NCBI RefSeq assembly: GCF_003056055.1
Contig: NZ_PYFP01000001.1
Coordinates: forward strand, 620,001 to 684,000
Direction of reading: 5' to 3'
DNA: 64,000 nucleotides
Source of the DNA: Glaciimonas sp. PCH181
GTDB lineage: Bacteria > Pseudomonadota > Gammaproteobacteria > Burkholderiales > Burkholderiaceae_D
Shown here: positions 33,753 to 43,005 of the stretch, one piece after another
Layout: each line of letters starts with the position of its first letter
Position numbering within the stretch: the first letter of the stretch is position 1
Program-made: the position numbers and the translations under genes
Notes under the pieces: model-generated
The model's input: only the letters and a program-made list of their open reading frames with translations
Database searches by the model: none
What the model was told of the DNA's origin: nothing

Positions 33753-34607
33753 ATGAAACTCAAACAGCATCGCCGCAGCGCAATCAAGGCCGCCATCGCG
33801 ACCGCAATTATTGCTTTTTTACCAGCGCTGGCTATGGCAGAAGGTGGGACGCTGGCAGACATTAAGGCGCGCGGTCAATTGACCGTTGGTACAGAAGCCG
33901 CCTACGAGCCTTATGAATATGTAGAAAACGGCGTCATCGTCGGTTACGGTCACGATATTCTTGAATACATGGCAACAAAACTGGGCGTCAAGCTGGTTCA
34001 GCTGAATCTGCCGTTTCAAGGATTGCTGCCGGGTTTGATGTCGCATAAATTCGACTTTGTCGCCACCAGCGTCGGGATCACGGAAGAGCGCGCCAAGCGC
34101 TTTGCATTCAGCCGCCCGGTTGGGATCGTGCACGCGATGCTTGTGGTGAATGCGACCAATAAAACGATTGTTAAACCAGACGATGCGGTCGGCAAAACAG
34201 TGGGTACGCAGATGGGTTCACAGGCTCAGCCGGTGATTCAAGAGTTTGAACGTCAGATGAAGGCCAAGTCTGGCAAAGGTTTTGCTGAGCTGAAACTGTT
34301 TCAAGCCTATCCGGACGTTAGCGTTGCCCTCAAAAATGGCACGCTGGATATCGGTGTGATTCCGTCGAATGTATTGTCTGTACAAATGCGTCGCCAGCCC
34401 GGTGCCTTTAAGGCGATCGGCGAAGTGGGTGAGCCGCGTTTGTTGGGCTGGGTTGCTAATCCGCAAGATCCTGCGATTCGTACTTTCATCAACCAGACGT
34501 TAGAGGAAATGCAGGCTAACGGCAAATTGGTTGAGCTGCAGAAGAAATGGTTTGGTGAGGCGTTGAATTTGCCGACCTCCGGCTACCTCCCCAAGGGTGC
34601 ACTCTGA
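33753..34607 (+). CDS. Polar amino acid-type ABC transporter, binding protein
   Basis: 284 residues: signal peptide (cleavage near AMAEG, residue 29) and a family-3 solute-binding domain (IKARGQLTVGTEAAYEPYEY, FVATSVGITEERAKRFAFSRPV, AVGKTVGTQMGSQAQ). These bind amino acids and related cations in the periplasm. RBS CGGAGA precedes the ATG. First gene of an operon that continues with two permeases, a ureohydrolase and the ATPase, so the ligand is probably a guanidino compound; that is inference. Confidence 0.92.
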   Translation: MKLKQHRRSAIKAAIATAIIAFLPALAMAEGGTLADIKARGQLTVGTEAAYEPYEYVENGVIVGYGHDILEYMATKLGVKLVQLNLPFQGLLPGLMSHKFDFVATSVGITEERAKRFAFSRPVGIVHAMLVVNATNKTIVKPDDAVGKTVGTQMGSQAQPVIQEFERQMKAKSGKGFAELKLFQAYPDVSVALKNGTLDIGVIPSNVLSVQMRRQPGAFKAIGEVGEPRLLGWVANPQDPAIRTFINQTLEEMQANGKLVELQKKWFGEALNLPTSGYLPKGAL

Positions 34608-34621
34608 GCGGGGGTTTTGCC

Positions 34622-35302
34622 ATGATCGATTGGTTCACGGACCACGGCGCACTTAAGCCGTTTTTTGACGGCGTCTTGCAGGGTGCCGGGGTGACTCTCT
34701 ATACCAGCAGTTCTGCCTTCGTGATCGGCTTGCTGCTGGGGGTGGTGTTGATGGTAATCCGCGTGGCGGGCGGCCCTATTCTGCGCTCCCTGGTGATCGT
34801 CTATGTCAGCGCGATGCGGGGCATGCCGCTGTTGATTCAGCTGCTGATTGCCTACTACGTTTTGCCACCATTGCTCGGCATCAATATTTCACCGATTGCT
34901 GCCGGTATTTTGGCACTGGCGTTAAACACGACTGCGTATGTTAGCGAGATATTGCGCGGCGCGCTTTCCACCATTCCGCTGGGCCAGGCTGCATCAGCGC
35001 GGGCACTCGGGATGCGGCCGTGGCAAGTCTGGCGTTTTGTCTTGTTGCCACAGATATTTCATCGTGCTGTGCCGCCGCTGACAAATGAATACACCGTATT
35101 GCTGAAAGCGTCATCGCTGCTATCGATTATTGCGGTGACAGAGTTGGCGACCGTGGCGCGGAATGCCTCGTTGCAAAGCGATCTGCCGTTGCAGATTTTT
35201 GCGGCAACCGCTGCGGTGTATTTCGTCATGCTGTGGTGCGCCTCCTCTGTATCGCGCCGTATCGAGCGTCACTTTTCTGGATTGCTGCCCAATGTTCATT
35301 GA
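34622..35302 (+). CDS. Amino acid ABC transporter permease (HisM/GlnP type)
   Basis: 226-residue inner-membrane permease with about five helices. The cytoplasmic coupling loop that contacts the ATPase reads IPLGQAASARALGMRPWQVWR, the EAA motif of this family. The first helix region (GVTLYTSSSAFVIGLLLGVVL) is typical of His/Glu/Gln permeases. It overlaps the next permease gene by 11 bases; the two presumably form a heterodimer. Confidence 0.92.
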   Translation: MIDWFTDHGALKPFFDGVLQGAGVTLYTSSSAFVIGLLLGVVLMVIRVAGGPILRSLVIVYVSAMRGMPLLIQLLIAYYVLPPLLGINISPIAAGILALALNTTAYVSEILRGALSTIPLGQAASARALGMRPWQVWRFVLLPQIFHRAVPPLTNEYTVLLKASSLLSIIAVTELATVARNASLQSDLPLQIFAATAAVYFVMLWCASSVSRRIERHFSGLLPNVH

Positions 35303-35954
35303 TCTCGGTATTGTCAAATTGGCGACGCCTGCCTTATTGCAAGGTTTGCAGCTGACCGCCACCATCAGCGCCATCGCGATTCCGCTGGGGATTGTGATCG
35401 GCACCATTGCCGCGTATATGGCCGACGCCAATCGCAAGGCATTGCGGGCGGTGGCGCTGAGCTATGTTGAATTGGTGCGCAACATTCCTTTTTTGATTTT
35501 GGTGTATCTGTCTTTTTTTGGACTGCCGAAACTCGGTATGCACGGTTCAGCGTTCTCGATTGCGATTGGCACCATGGCGTTTTATACCGGTGGCTATTTT
35601 TGCGAAATCCTGCGTGCGGCGTTTCGCAGTGTTCCTAAAGGGCAAATACGGGCCGCGCTGTCGTTGGGGATGTCCGGCTGGAAGATTCAACGTTATGTCG
35701 TGGTGCCGCAGCTTTTCGGGTTTCTGATTCCACCGACCGTCAGCCTGACGATCATGATGTTCAAGGATACGGCCGTGTTTTCGGTGATGAGCCTGCCGGA
35801 ACTGACTTACCAAAGCAATTTGATGACCGCTGACACCTTTGCGTATCTGGAAGTGCTCGGTACAACCGCGCTGATTTACTGGGGAGCTAGCGTAGTGATG
35901 GAGACTTTTGGGCACGCGATGGAGAAACGCGTGCGCCGCTGGAGTCATCGCTAA
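35292..35954 (+). CDS. Amino acid ABC transporter permease (HisQ/GltK type)
   Basis: 220 residues from the ATG at 35292 (the frame is open further upstream, but this Met begins the normal permease N-terminus). Five helices; EAA loop VPKGQIRAALSLGMSGWKIQR; RNIPFLILVYLSFFGLP is a conserved membrane block. Overlaps the previous gene and precedes the ureohydrolase by about 50 bases. Confidence 0.92.
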   Translation: MFIDLGIVKLATPALLQGLQLTATISAIAIPLGIVIGTIAAYMADANRKALRAVALSYVELVRNIPFLILVYLSFFGLPKLGMHGSAFSIAIGTMAFYTGGYFCEILRAAFRSVPKGQIRAALSLGMSGWKIQRYVVVPQLFGFLIPPTVSLTIMMFKDTAVFSVMSLPELTYQSNLMTADTFAYLEVLGTTALIYWGASVVMETFGHAMEKRVRRWSHR

Positions 35955-36001
35955 TCCCTTTTTTGTTGCTTCACACATTTAAAAATTACATGGAAAACAC
36001 A

Positions 36002-36961
36002 ATGGAAAAATTGACCTCCGCCCCACGTACAGGACACGCAACGCTGCTTTATTCTGAGTTGGTGACCGATCTGGAAAACCTGCAAGCCGATATCGCCATC
36101 CTGGGCATGCCGTTTGGCTCGGCCTATGGCGCACGCTCTTTTACGAACGATCAGACCAACGCACCGCAAGCAATTCGGGATGTTACCGACCGCATCGTGC
36201 GTGCACCTGATCATTATGATTTCGATATTGACGGCCCGCTGTTGCAAGGCCGTTCAGACATTCGTTTTGTTGATTGCGGCGATGTAATTCCCGATCTGAA
36301 AAATCCTGGCGATCATTATCGTCGCGTGGAATTGGCGGTGCGCCAGATTCTGAAGGGCGGCGGCTTACCGATCATCCTTGGCGGCGATCATGGCGTGACG
36401 ACGCCGGTTTTACGCGCCTATAGCGAGATTGGTCCGATTACGCTGGTACACGTCGATGCTCATCTTGACTGGCGCGATGAAGTCAATGGCGTGAAAGATG
36501 GCTTGTCCAGCCCGATACGACGTGCCTCGGAGATGAAACACGTGGTCCATATCGTGCAAATTGGTTTGCGTGCCCAAGGCAGCGCACGTCCGGAAGACTA
36601 CGAAGTCGCCAAACAATACGGTGCCGATATCATTACTGCCTATGAATTGCACGACGTTGGCATGGATGCGGTGCTGGCACGGATTCCCGATGGCGGCAAT
36701 TACTATTTATCAATCGATGCCGACGGCATGGACCCGACCATCATGCCCGCAGTCGACGGCCCGGCGCCGGGCGGTATGACCTTTATTCAGGCCCGCAAAT
36801 TGATTCATGGGCTGGTGAAAAAAGGCCGCGTAGTTGGGATGGATATCGTTGAAATCCAGCCATCTAAAGACAATGCCAGCAAGCTGACATGCGTGACTGC
36901 CGGACGCTTGATCGTCAATCTGATCGGTTCGACTATCAAAGCTGGTTATTTCGACAAATGA
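36002..36961 (+). CDS. Ureohydrolase, agmatinase/guanidinobutyrase family
   Basis: 319 residues from the ATG at 36002 (TGGAAAA upstream; an ATG at 35990 lacks an RBS). The binuclear manganese site is complete: His in GGDHG, D-H-D in HVDAHLDW, and D-x-D in SIDADGMDP. This fold cleaves a guanidino group to urea plus an amine. The substrate loop DGLSSPIRRASEM differs from that of the agmatinases I can recall, so agmatine, guanidinobutyrate or another guanidino acid are all possible. It sits inside the ABC importer operon, between permease and ATPase genes, implying that the imported solute is its substrate. Confidence 0.9.
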   Translation: MEKLTSAPRTGHATLLYSELVTDLENLQADIAILGMPFGSAYGARSFTNDQTNAPQAIRDVTDRIVRAPDHYDFDIDGPLLQGRSDIRFVDCGDVIPDLKNPGDHYRRVELAVRQILKGGGLPIILGGDHGVTTPVLRAYSEIGPITLVHVDAHLDWRDEVNGVKDGLSSPIRRASEMKHVVHIVQIGLRAQGSARPEDYEVAKQYGADIITAYELHDVGMDAVLARIPDGGNYYLSIDADGMDPTIMPAVDGPAPGGMTFIQARKLIHGLVKKGRVVGMDIVEIQPSKDNASKLTCVTAGRLIVNLIGSTIKAGYFDK

Positions 36962-37030
36962 TCCTGGCGATATTTCAGCGCTAAATCGGCAATCCCATCC
37001 TCTGTTGACTGTAAATGACTGCAAATTTCC

Positions 37031-37765
37031 ATGATCGATATTAAAAACGTCTCCAAATGGTATGGCAACTTCCAGGTGCTGACCGATTGCACCACATCCA
37101 TCCAGAAAGGCGAAGTGGTGGTGGTCTGCGGGCCATCTGGCTCCGGCAAAAGTACGCTCATCAAGACGGTAAATGGGCTGGAATCCTTTCAAAAGGGCGA
37201 CATCGCTATCGACGGCATCAGCATTGCCGATCCGAAGACGGATTTACCTAAACTGCGCTCGCACGTGGGAATGGTGTTTCAGCATTTTGAGTTATTTCCT
37301 CACCTATCGGTGACCGAAAATCTGATGCTAGCGCAGGTGCAGGTACTTAATCGTAGTAATGATGAGGCTCGCATACGCGGACTAAAAATGCTGGATCGGG
37401 TTGGTTTGCTGGCACATAAAGACAAGTTTCCAGGGCAACTTTCTGGCGGCCAGCAGCAGCGCGTGGCAATTGCACGGGCGCTGAGTATGGATCCGATTGT
37501 GATGCTGTTTGATGAGCCGACTTCAGCACTCGATCCTGAAATGGTGGGCGAGGTGCTGGACGTGATGGTGCAACTTGCCAATGAGGGCATGACCATGATG
37601 TGCGTTACGCACGAGATGGGCTTCGCCAAAAAGGTTAGCCATCGGGTCATCTTCATGGATCATGGAAAAATTGTGGAAGACTGTAAGAAGGATGCGTTTT
37701 TTGGTGAGCCGCATGCCCGTTCACCACGCGTGGGAGAGTTTTTGTCGCGGATTTTGCAGCATTAA
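37031..37765 (+). CDS. Amino acid ABC transporter ATPase (GlnQ/HisP type)
   Basis: 244 residues: Walker [11 protein letters not shown]-loop [12 protein letters not shown], signature LSGGQQQR, Walker [15 protein letters not shown] and the H-loop His in VTHEM. It energises the importer encoded at 33753-35954. Last gene of the operon, 69 bases after the ureohydrolase; followed by the terminator at 37826. Confidence 0.95.
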   Translation: MIDIKNVSKWYGNFQVLTDCTTSIQKGEVVVVCGPSGSGKSTLIKTVNGLESFQKGDIAIDGISIADPKTDLPKLRSHVGMVFQHFELFPHLSVTENLMLAQVQVLNRSNDEARIRGLKMLDRVGLLAHKDKFPGQLSGGQQQRVAIARALSMDPIVMLFDEPTSALDPEMVGEVLDVMVQLANEGMTMMCVTHEMGFAKKVSHRVIFMDHGKIVEDCKKDAFFGEPHARSPRVGEFLSRILQH

Positions 37766-37825
37766 TGCTGCATTTGAGATGGCGCTAAGAAAGCAGATTT
37801 TTTGTTAGCCAAACACTCGATGAGC

Positions 37826-37862
37826 CGACGGCCATGATGTCAACATCATGGCCGTCGTTTTT
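37826..37862. terminator. Strong terminator between convergent genes
   Basis: A perfect 14-bp stem (37826-37839 with 37844-37857), tetraloop TCAA, then TTTTT. It separates the ABC ATPase (plus) from the IclR gene (minus), whose stop codon overlaps its T-run. Confidence 0.9.
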
Positions 37863-38715
37863 AAAAACTGGCATTGCCCATCAACTTGGACAAGCGCTGT
37901 GATATTTCGCGCAAAATCTCTTGTACTGCGTCGAGATCGGGATTGACCTGTTTATCGATGCGTTCGATGAAGGGTACATTCAGCGAAGCTAATATGCGTT
38001 CGTTGGCGCCGATGATGGGGAACGAAAGATTGATGACTCCGCGAATTTGGCGACTCTCCATCCGTGAAAAACCGCTACTCCGGGTTTCTTCGATTTGCCG
38101 GCTTAACTGCGCAGGGTCAAAATCCTGTTCGCCGTCGATCTTTACGTTGGCGGCCAGCATGCGGCTGCGTTCGGCTTCGTCACGGAAAGACAGCAATACG
38201 CGACCGGATGCAGTGTCCGTCAAACTCACCAATCCGCCCACTTTAAGGCCAAAAACCCAGCGTTCCGGGCTGTCGACTTGCGCCACTACGATGACCCGAC
38301 CAGCTTCATATACTGTTAAATGGCTAGATTGCATGCTGCGGTTGGACAGTTCGCGCATGTGCGGCAACGCGGTGCTGACCAGTGAGCGTATCGGTTGGTG
38401 ATAGTGCGCTAGCTCGAACAATTTGAGTGACAGCCGGTATTGGTCGCCATCCGCAATCAGATAACCGCGCTGTTCTAGCGTGACCACCATTCTGAAAATT
38501 TCATTGACGTTGCGGCCTAGCTGGCGAGATATCTGGTTGAGCGTTAATGCTTGTTCTGAGCGGCACAGCAGTTCCAGGATATCCAGTCCTTTATCTAGCG
38601 CTGGCGCGACATAACGCGACTTTCCTGTATCGGCAACGGGAACCGCTGGTGTATCGGTCTCGGCCTCGGGAAGAGTGGTTTTTGGTATTTTTGATGTTTT
38701 TGGCATAGCTGGCAT
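37861..38715 (-). CDS. IclR-family transcription regulator
   Basis: 284 residues. A Thr/Pro-rich N-terminal tail precedes the winged helix (ALDKGLDILELLCRSEQALTL, GRNVNEIFRMVVTLEQRGYL) and the IclR effector domain (VAQVDSPERWVFGLKVGGLV, SGRVLLSFRDEAERSRML, GVINLSFPIIGAN). IclR proteins often control adjacent catabolic operons; here the neighbours are a porin and the sugar ABC/CoA cluster at 40387-51855, which is the likely regulon. A second in-frame Met lies three codons downstream. Confidence 0.93.
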   Translation of the reverse strand: MPAMPKTSKIPKTTLPEAETDTPAVPVADTGKSRYVAPALDKGLDILELLCRSEQALTLNQISRQLGRNVNEIFRMVVTLEQRGYLIADGDQYRLSLKLFELAHYHQPIRSLVSTALPHMRELSNRSMQSSHLTVYEAGRVIVVAQVDSPERWVFGLKVGGLVSLTDTASGRVLLSFRDEAERSRMLAANVKIDGEQDFDPAQLSRQIEETRSSGFSRMESRQIRGVINLSFPIIGANERILASLNVPFIERIDKQVNPDLDAVQEILREISQRLSKLMGNASF

Positions 38716-38818
38716 GATAACGCGGGATGGCTAGAATGCATTTCATAAATAGTCACGTTTGCGTGCACGAATTTTTATCAAATGAACACTAATATACAGT
38801 ATGAAAGCAAGGTTTGTC

Positions 38819-38850
38819 GGGCACGGATACCGCAAATGCGGCCCGTGCCC
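38819..38850 (-). terminator. Hairpin downstream of the porin gene
   Basis: GGGCACGG (38819-38826) pairs with CCGTGCCC (38843-38850), with an inner CCGC/GCGG stem. There is no T-run on the minus strand, so it is a hairpin with terminator-like position only. Confidence 0.45.
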
Positions 38851-38861
38851 GCCCTTAGGAT

Positions 38862-39938
38862 TTAGAAATTATGCACTACGCCGACATAGCCGCCGCTCTG
38901 ACTTTTGCCCGGTAACGGACTGTTATCCGTCGCTTCTACCGAGAAGTTGGCATTGCTGCTGTTGCGTACTGTGCCCAGGCTGGCGTACAGCATTGTACGT
39001 TTCGATAACGAATAAGTGACGCCGCCCATCAGCAAGTTGGCATTACCGCCGCCATTGTTGGCGTTCACGCGGAAAACCGATCCTATCAAGGTCAGCGCTG
39101 GGGTGATCTGATAGTTCGCGCCTAACCAATAGTGATTGACCTTATCGGGCGCATTGGTGGGTGCATCGGGCGCGCTCAGATTTTCGTAACCGGCAAACAA
39201 GCGTAGTTTGTCGATAGTCCAGACACCTCCCAAAATCAATTCTTTTGAAGTGTCATAGACGTTGACAAACTTGCCGTTAGGATCGCGGGCGGTGTCGTAA
39301 ATCGCACGTAACTCCACCGCCGAATTTGAATACACCAACGAGATGCCATCCTTGCGGCTTTTAGTCAGCGAGCCGACTTGTTCGCCGAGGCCGGTTTGCA
39401 GCGTCGCGTTGAAACCGCCCCAGGTCGGGGTCTGATATTCGATGACATTATTCACGCCTTGCCAGTTGCGACCGTGCACCAGGGTGGCGCTGGACATGAA
39501 TTGCTGACCGCTCGGATCGATATACCAGACATCGTTGCTGATCGACAGGTTTTTACCTAGTTTGATCGATCCGGCTGCGCCATTCAGGCCGACGTAAGAG
39601 CGGCGATTAAACAAGGCGCTGCCGTTGGTGGTGCCATTGGTGGCGTCGAATCCGGATTCAAGCAGAAATAGTGCGCTTAATCCGTCGCCCAAATCTTCTG
39701 AACCTTTAAATCCGAACATGCTCGTGCCCCACTGATTGCCAGCGGCGCGCAACAAACTGCCGGTACTGCCATCTGGTTTGGCGACGTTCGTCTGGTAATC
39801 GACGCCAGCGCTGACGCGACCGTAGAAGGTGACATTGGTGCCGCTAGTTTGAGCATGAGCAGTGGTGCAGCCGATGCCGATGAACGTGATTGCGGCCAAT
39901 TTTTTTAGATAACGATTCGATGATGTTGCTAGTGGCAT
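38862..39938 (-). CDS. Outer-membrane general porin (Burkholderiales type)
   Basis: 358 residues: signal peptide (cleavage near AHAQ, residue 29) and a 16-strand porin barrel. The N-terminus VTFYGRVSAGVDYQTN, GNQWGTSMFGFKGSEDLGDG, LFNRRSYVGLNGAAGSIKLG and the terminal VGVVHNF (Phe at the C-terminus) are diagnostic. RBS AGGAGA. Lies divergent from the sugar ABC operon and beside the IclR gene, so it may serve entry of the same substrate. Confidence 0.93.
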   Translation of the reverse strand: MPLATSSNRYLKKLAAITFIGIGCTTAHAQTSGTNVTFYGRVSAGVDYQTNVAKPDGSTGSLLRAAGNQWGTSMFGFKGSEDLGDGLSALFLLESGFDATNGTTNGSALFNRRSYVGLNGAAGSIKLGKNLSISNDVWYIDPSGQQFMSSATLVHGRNWQGVNNVIEYQTPTWGGFNATLQTGLGEQVGSLTKSRKDGISLVYSNSAVELRAIYDTARDPNGKFVNVYDTSKELILGGVWTIDKLRLFAGYENLSAPDAPTNAPDKVNHYWLGANYQITPALTLIGSVFRVNANNGGGNANLLMGGVTYSLSKRTMLYASLGTVRNSSNANFSVEATDNSPLPGKSQSGGYVGVVHNF

Positions 39939-40386
39939 GTTGCGTCTCCTGAGGTTTTTTTATGTGATTTGCTGCTGGCTTGCAGCGATAAATGCGTGGC
40001 CTGAAATGGGTTTTGCGGGTCTTAAATATCCTTTTTATGTTTTTTATTAATGAAATTAAATTTTATTAAACAGTCAAATTTATCAATTTCCATATCTTTA
40101 TCTCAGCTTTAAGTATCTATTTGAAACTTAAATACTGCGATCGGCGACAATATTAACAAAATAAATTTAAATATAAAAACAAATTTTATTGATAAAATTT
40201 AATGCGACGATCATAATGTACCCATCAGCTGGGAAAGCCCAGGCAAGAAAAATCGAGACGGCATCGGGAATGCTATTTGTCGCATTGGCAAAAAACGACT
40301 GCTTCTTGTTCGCCTGAGAATGGCAGCCCAGCGAAGCAGGCAAACCAAAAACGCAGATCAAAAAACAGATAAAGAGGAAGACAGAA
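39939..40386. promoter_or_regulatory. Divergent promoter region with AT-rich inverted repeat
   Basis: 448 bases, very AT-rich at 40030-40210, between porin (minus) and ABC operon (plus). ATTAAATTTTAT at 40055-40066 and its reverse complement ATAAAATTTAAT at 40192-40203 form a distant inverted repeat that could bind a looping regulator, but in such AT-rich DNA this may be chance. No gene is seen. Confidence 0.4.
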
Positions 40387-41457
40387 ATGGCATCGGTAAG
40401 CATCAGCGAAGTGCACAAATATTATGGCGATACCCACATCTTGAAAGGCGTGTCGCTGTCTATCGACGATGGGCAGTTCGTGGTGCTGGTCGGACCATCC
40501 GGTTGCGGCAAATCGACGTTATTGCGGATGATTGCCGGGTTGGAAGAAGTCGATCGCGGTGATATCAGCATAGGCGCACAAACGGTGAATAAGCTGGCAC
40601 CGAAAGATCGTGATATTGCGATGGTGTTTCAGAACTACGCTTTGTATCCGCACATGTCGGTGCAAGATAATATGAGTTTTTCCTTGCGGCTGGCAAAGCG
40701 TCCAGCGGCTGAAATCGCCCAACGTACCCAGCGTGCCGCCGATATTTTGGGTCTAGACAAATTGCTTTCGCGCTTTCCGCGTGAACTGTCCGGCGGCCAG
40801 CGTCAGCGGGTGGCGATGGGGCGCGCCATCGTGCGCGACCCGAAGGTATTTTTGTTCGATGAACCCTTATCCAATCTGGATGCCAAGCTGCGCGTGCAGA
40901 TGCGTACCGAAATCAAAGCCTTGCACCAACGGCTTAAAACTACCGCGATTTATGTGACGCACGATCAGATCGAAGCGATGACCATGGCCGACAAGATCGT
41001 CATCATGCGTGACGGCAAGGTCGAGCAGCAGGGCGAGCCGCTGCAAGTCTACGATGATCCGGACAATTTGTTTGTGGCGGGCTTTATCGGCTCGCCATCG
41101 ATGAACTTTATCGACGGTGTGTATCGCAAGCAAGGCACGCAAGCATGGGTCGAGTTCGCCCAAAATGGCAAGCTGACAGCGCCAATGACGGCAGCTAAAG
41201 ATGGTCAGGCGGTGGTGTTCGGTATGCGTCCAGAACACTGCGATGTGGTCGAGGCCGGGCAGGGTCTGGCTTGCGAGGTAAAAGTAGTTGAGCCGACTGG
41301 CGCCACCATCGAACTGTTTTGCAGTTACGCCGGCAGCGAATTATGCGTGGTGTTTCATGACCGTCAGCAATTCCGCCCCGGCGATATCGTCCATCTGGCA
41401 CCGCGTGCCGGCAGAAGCTATGTGTTCGACGCCGCCAGCCGTAATCGTCTGCGCTGA
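40387..41457 (+). CDS. Sugar ABC transporter ATPase (UgpC/MsmK type)
   Basis: 356 residues: Walker A GPSGCGKST, Q-loop FQNYALYPHMSV, signature LSGGQRQR, Walker B LFDEPLSNLDAKL, H-loop YVTHDQIEAMT, then a TOBE/OB domain (VFGMRPEHCDVV). This CUT1-type ATPase serves oligosaccharide, polyol and glycerol-phosphate importers. RBS AGAGGAAG. First gene of the large catabolic cluster; the binding protein follows after 135 bases. Confidence 0.94.
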   Translation: MASVSISEVHKYYGDTHILKGVSLSIDDGQFVVLVGPSGCGKSTLLRMIAGLEEVDRGDISIGAQTVNKLAPKDRDIAMVFQNYALYPHMSVQDNMSFSLRLAKRPAAEIAQRTQRAADILGLDKLLSRFPRELSGGQRQRVAMGRAIVRDPKVFLFDEPLSNLDAKLRVQMRTEIKALHQRLKTTAIYVTHDQIEAMTMADKIVIMRDGKVEQQGEPLQVYDDPDNLFVAGFIGSPSMNFIDGVYRKQGTQAWVEFAQNGKLTAPMTAAKDGQAVVFGMRPEHCDVVEAGQGLACEVKVVEPTGATIELFCSYAGSELCVVFHDRQQFRPGDIVHLAPRAGRSYVFDAASRNRLR

Positions 41458-41592
41458 AGCATTCTTATAAGCAAACAAGCGGTTATGCGAGGTAAGCGCA
41501 GCTGAGTGAAAAAATTGGTTTTGCCGGTGTGATGCAACGGCAATTAACAATGCGATGCACCATTAAAACGAGAAATATAAAGGAGACAGCAA

Positions 41593-42918
41593 ATGAGTAA
41601 GGTTTGGTGCAAATTAAGTATTGCAGCCGCAGCCGTGGCAATGACATTGACCAGTGGCGTCAGTCAAGCCGATGGTGAATTCAAGGGCACGACATTACGC
41701 GTGAAACTGGTTGGCGGTGCGCAATATGAAACGCTATATACAGTCATTCCAGAATGGGAAAAGAAGACCGGTGCCAAGGTCGAGATCATTTCTCGCAAAA
41801 ATCATTTCGAGTTGGACCGTGAAATCAAGCAGGATATCGCTGCTGGCAAGATCGATTATTGCGTCGCCTCGAATCACACCAGCTTTGCGCCGCAGTACGG
41901 CAAGATTTATCGTAATCTGCGCGATTTGATCCCGGCTTCGTATCTGGATAATTTTGTGCCGCTATTGCTAAAACACGCGACGGTCAACGGCGTATTGGTG
42001 CAATTGCCGCGCCATGCCGACATCAGCGAGCTGTATTACAACAAAACGGTCTACGACAATCCTGCCAACAAGACGGCCTATAAAGCCAAATTTGGCAAAG
42101 ATCTGGCGCCGCCTGTGACGTGGGACGAAGCCAAACAACAGGCAATCTTCTTCGCCAAACCGCCAAGCTTCTATGGCACGCAGTTCGCGGGCAAGGATGA
42201 AGCCATTACCGGTCGTTTCTATGAAATGCTGGTCGCCAACGGCGGTGCGATGTTCGATAAAAACTGGAAGCCGACTTTCAATTCTGCCCAAGGCGTGAAA
42301 TCGCTGCAATGGTTTGTCGATCTTTACAAGGCGGGTGCGGTGCCTAAGGGTTCGCCAAATTATGTCTGGGATGATCTCGGCAACGGTTTCGCCAGCGGTA
42401 GCGTGGCCTTCGATTTAGATTGGGGCGGCTGGGCGTCGTTCTTCAACGATCCTAAAAACTCCAAGATTGCCGGACAAGTCGGCATCACCCGTGCGCCGCG
42501 TGGCGATGGCGGTAAGCGCAGCGGTTGGGCCGGCTCACATACGTTCTCGATCACGACTACTTGCCCAAGCCCTAAAGCTGCGGCCGATCTGATCATGTAT
42601 CTGACCAGTTTCGACGCGCAAATGCTGGAGGCGCGCAAGGGTTTGATGCCAAGTCGCAAAGATGTGCAGGCCGCTGCTCTCAAGGAATTCAAAGCCAAGG
42701 ACGATCATTATATGGCCGACGTGTTTCAGACTTTTGCTGCGGGCGTGAACGAAGATGCCTTCACGCCACCGCTGATTCCAGAGTGGATCGAAGCCTCCAA
42801 CATGATCTGGCCAGAACTGCAAAAAGCCATCATCGGCGACAAAACCAGCAAGCAGGCGCTGGATGATGCCGCCAAAAAAGTGGCAGCGTTAATGCAGGAT
42901 GCAGGCTATCTGAAATAA
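41593..42918 (+). CDS. Sugar-type ABC transporter binding protein
   Basis: 441 residues: signal peptide (cleavage near SQADG, residue 26) and a family-1 extracellular binding fold (LRVKLVGGAQYETLYTVIPE, WEKKTGAKVEIISRKN, SLQWFVDLYKAGAVPKG, LMPSRKDVQAA). RBS AAGGAGAC. It delivers the substrate to the two permeases that follow. The ligand cannot be read from the sequence; a sugar or sugar acid is expected from the family and the pathway genes downstream. Confidence 0.93.
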   Translation: MSKVWCKLSIAAAAVAMTLTSGVSQADGEFKGTTLRVKLVGGAQYETLYTVIPEWEKKTGAKVEIISRKNHFELDREIKQDIAAGKIDYCVASNHTSFAPQYGKIYRNLRDLIPASYLDNFVPLLLKHATVNGVLVQLPRHADISELYYNKTVYDNPANKTAYKAKFGKDLAPPVTWDEAKQQAIFFAKPPSFYGTQFAGKDEAITGRFYEMLVANGGAMFDKNWKPTFNSAQGVKSLQWFVDLYKAGAVPKGSPNYVWDDLGNGFASGSVAFDLDWGGWASFFNDPKNSKIAGQVGITRAPRGDGGKRSGWAGSHTFSITTTCPSPKAAADLIMYLTSFDAQMLEARKGLMPSRKDVQAAALKEFKAKDDHYMADVFQTFAAGVNEDAFTPPLIPEWIEASNMIWPELQKAIIGDKTSKQALDDAAKKVAALMQDAGYLK

Positions 42919-43005
42919 CCGCCGCAACTGCCTAGTGCGGGCTACTGCCGTAGATCATGCGGCGGTGGCGATGCTTCCTCTCTTATTTTATTTGCCGAAT
43001 TGACC

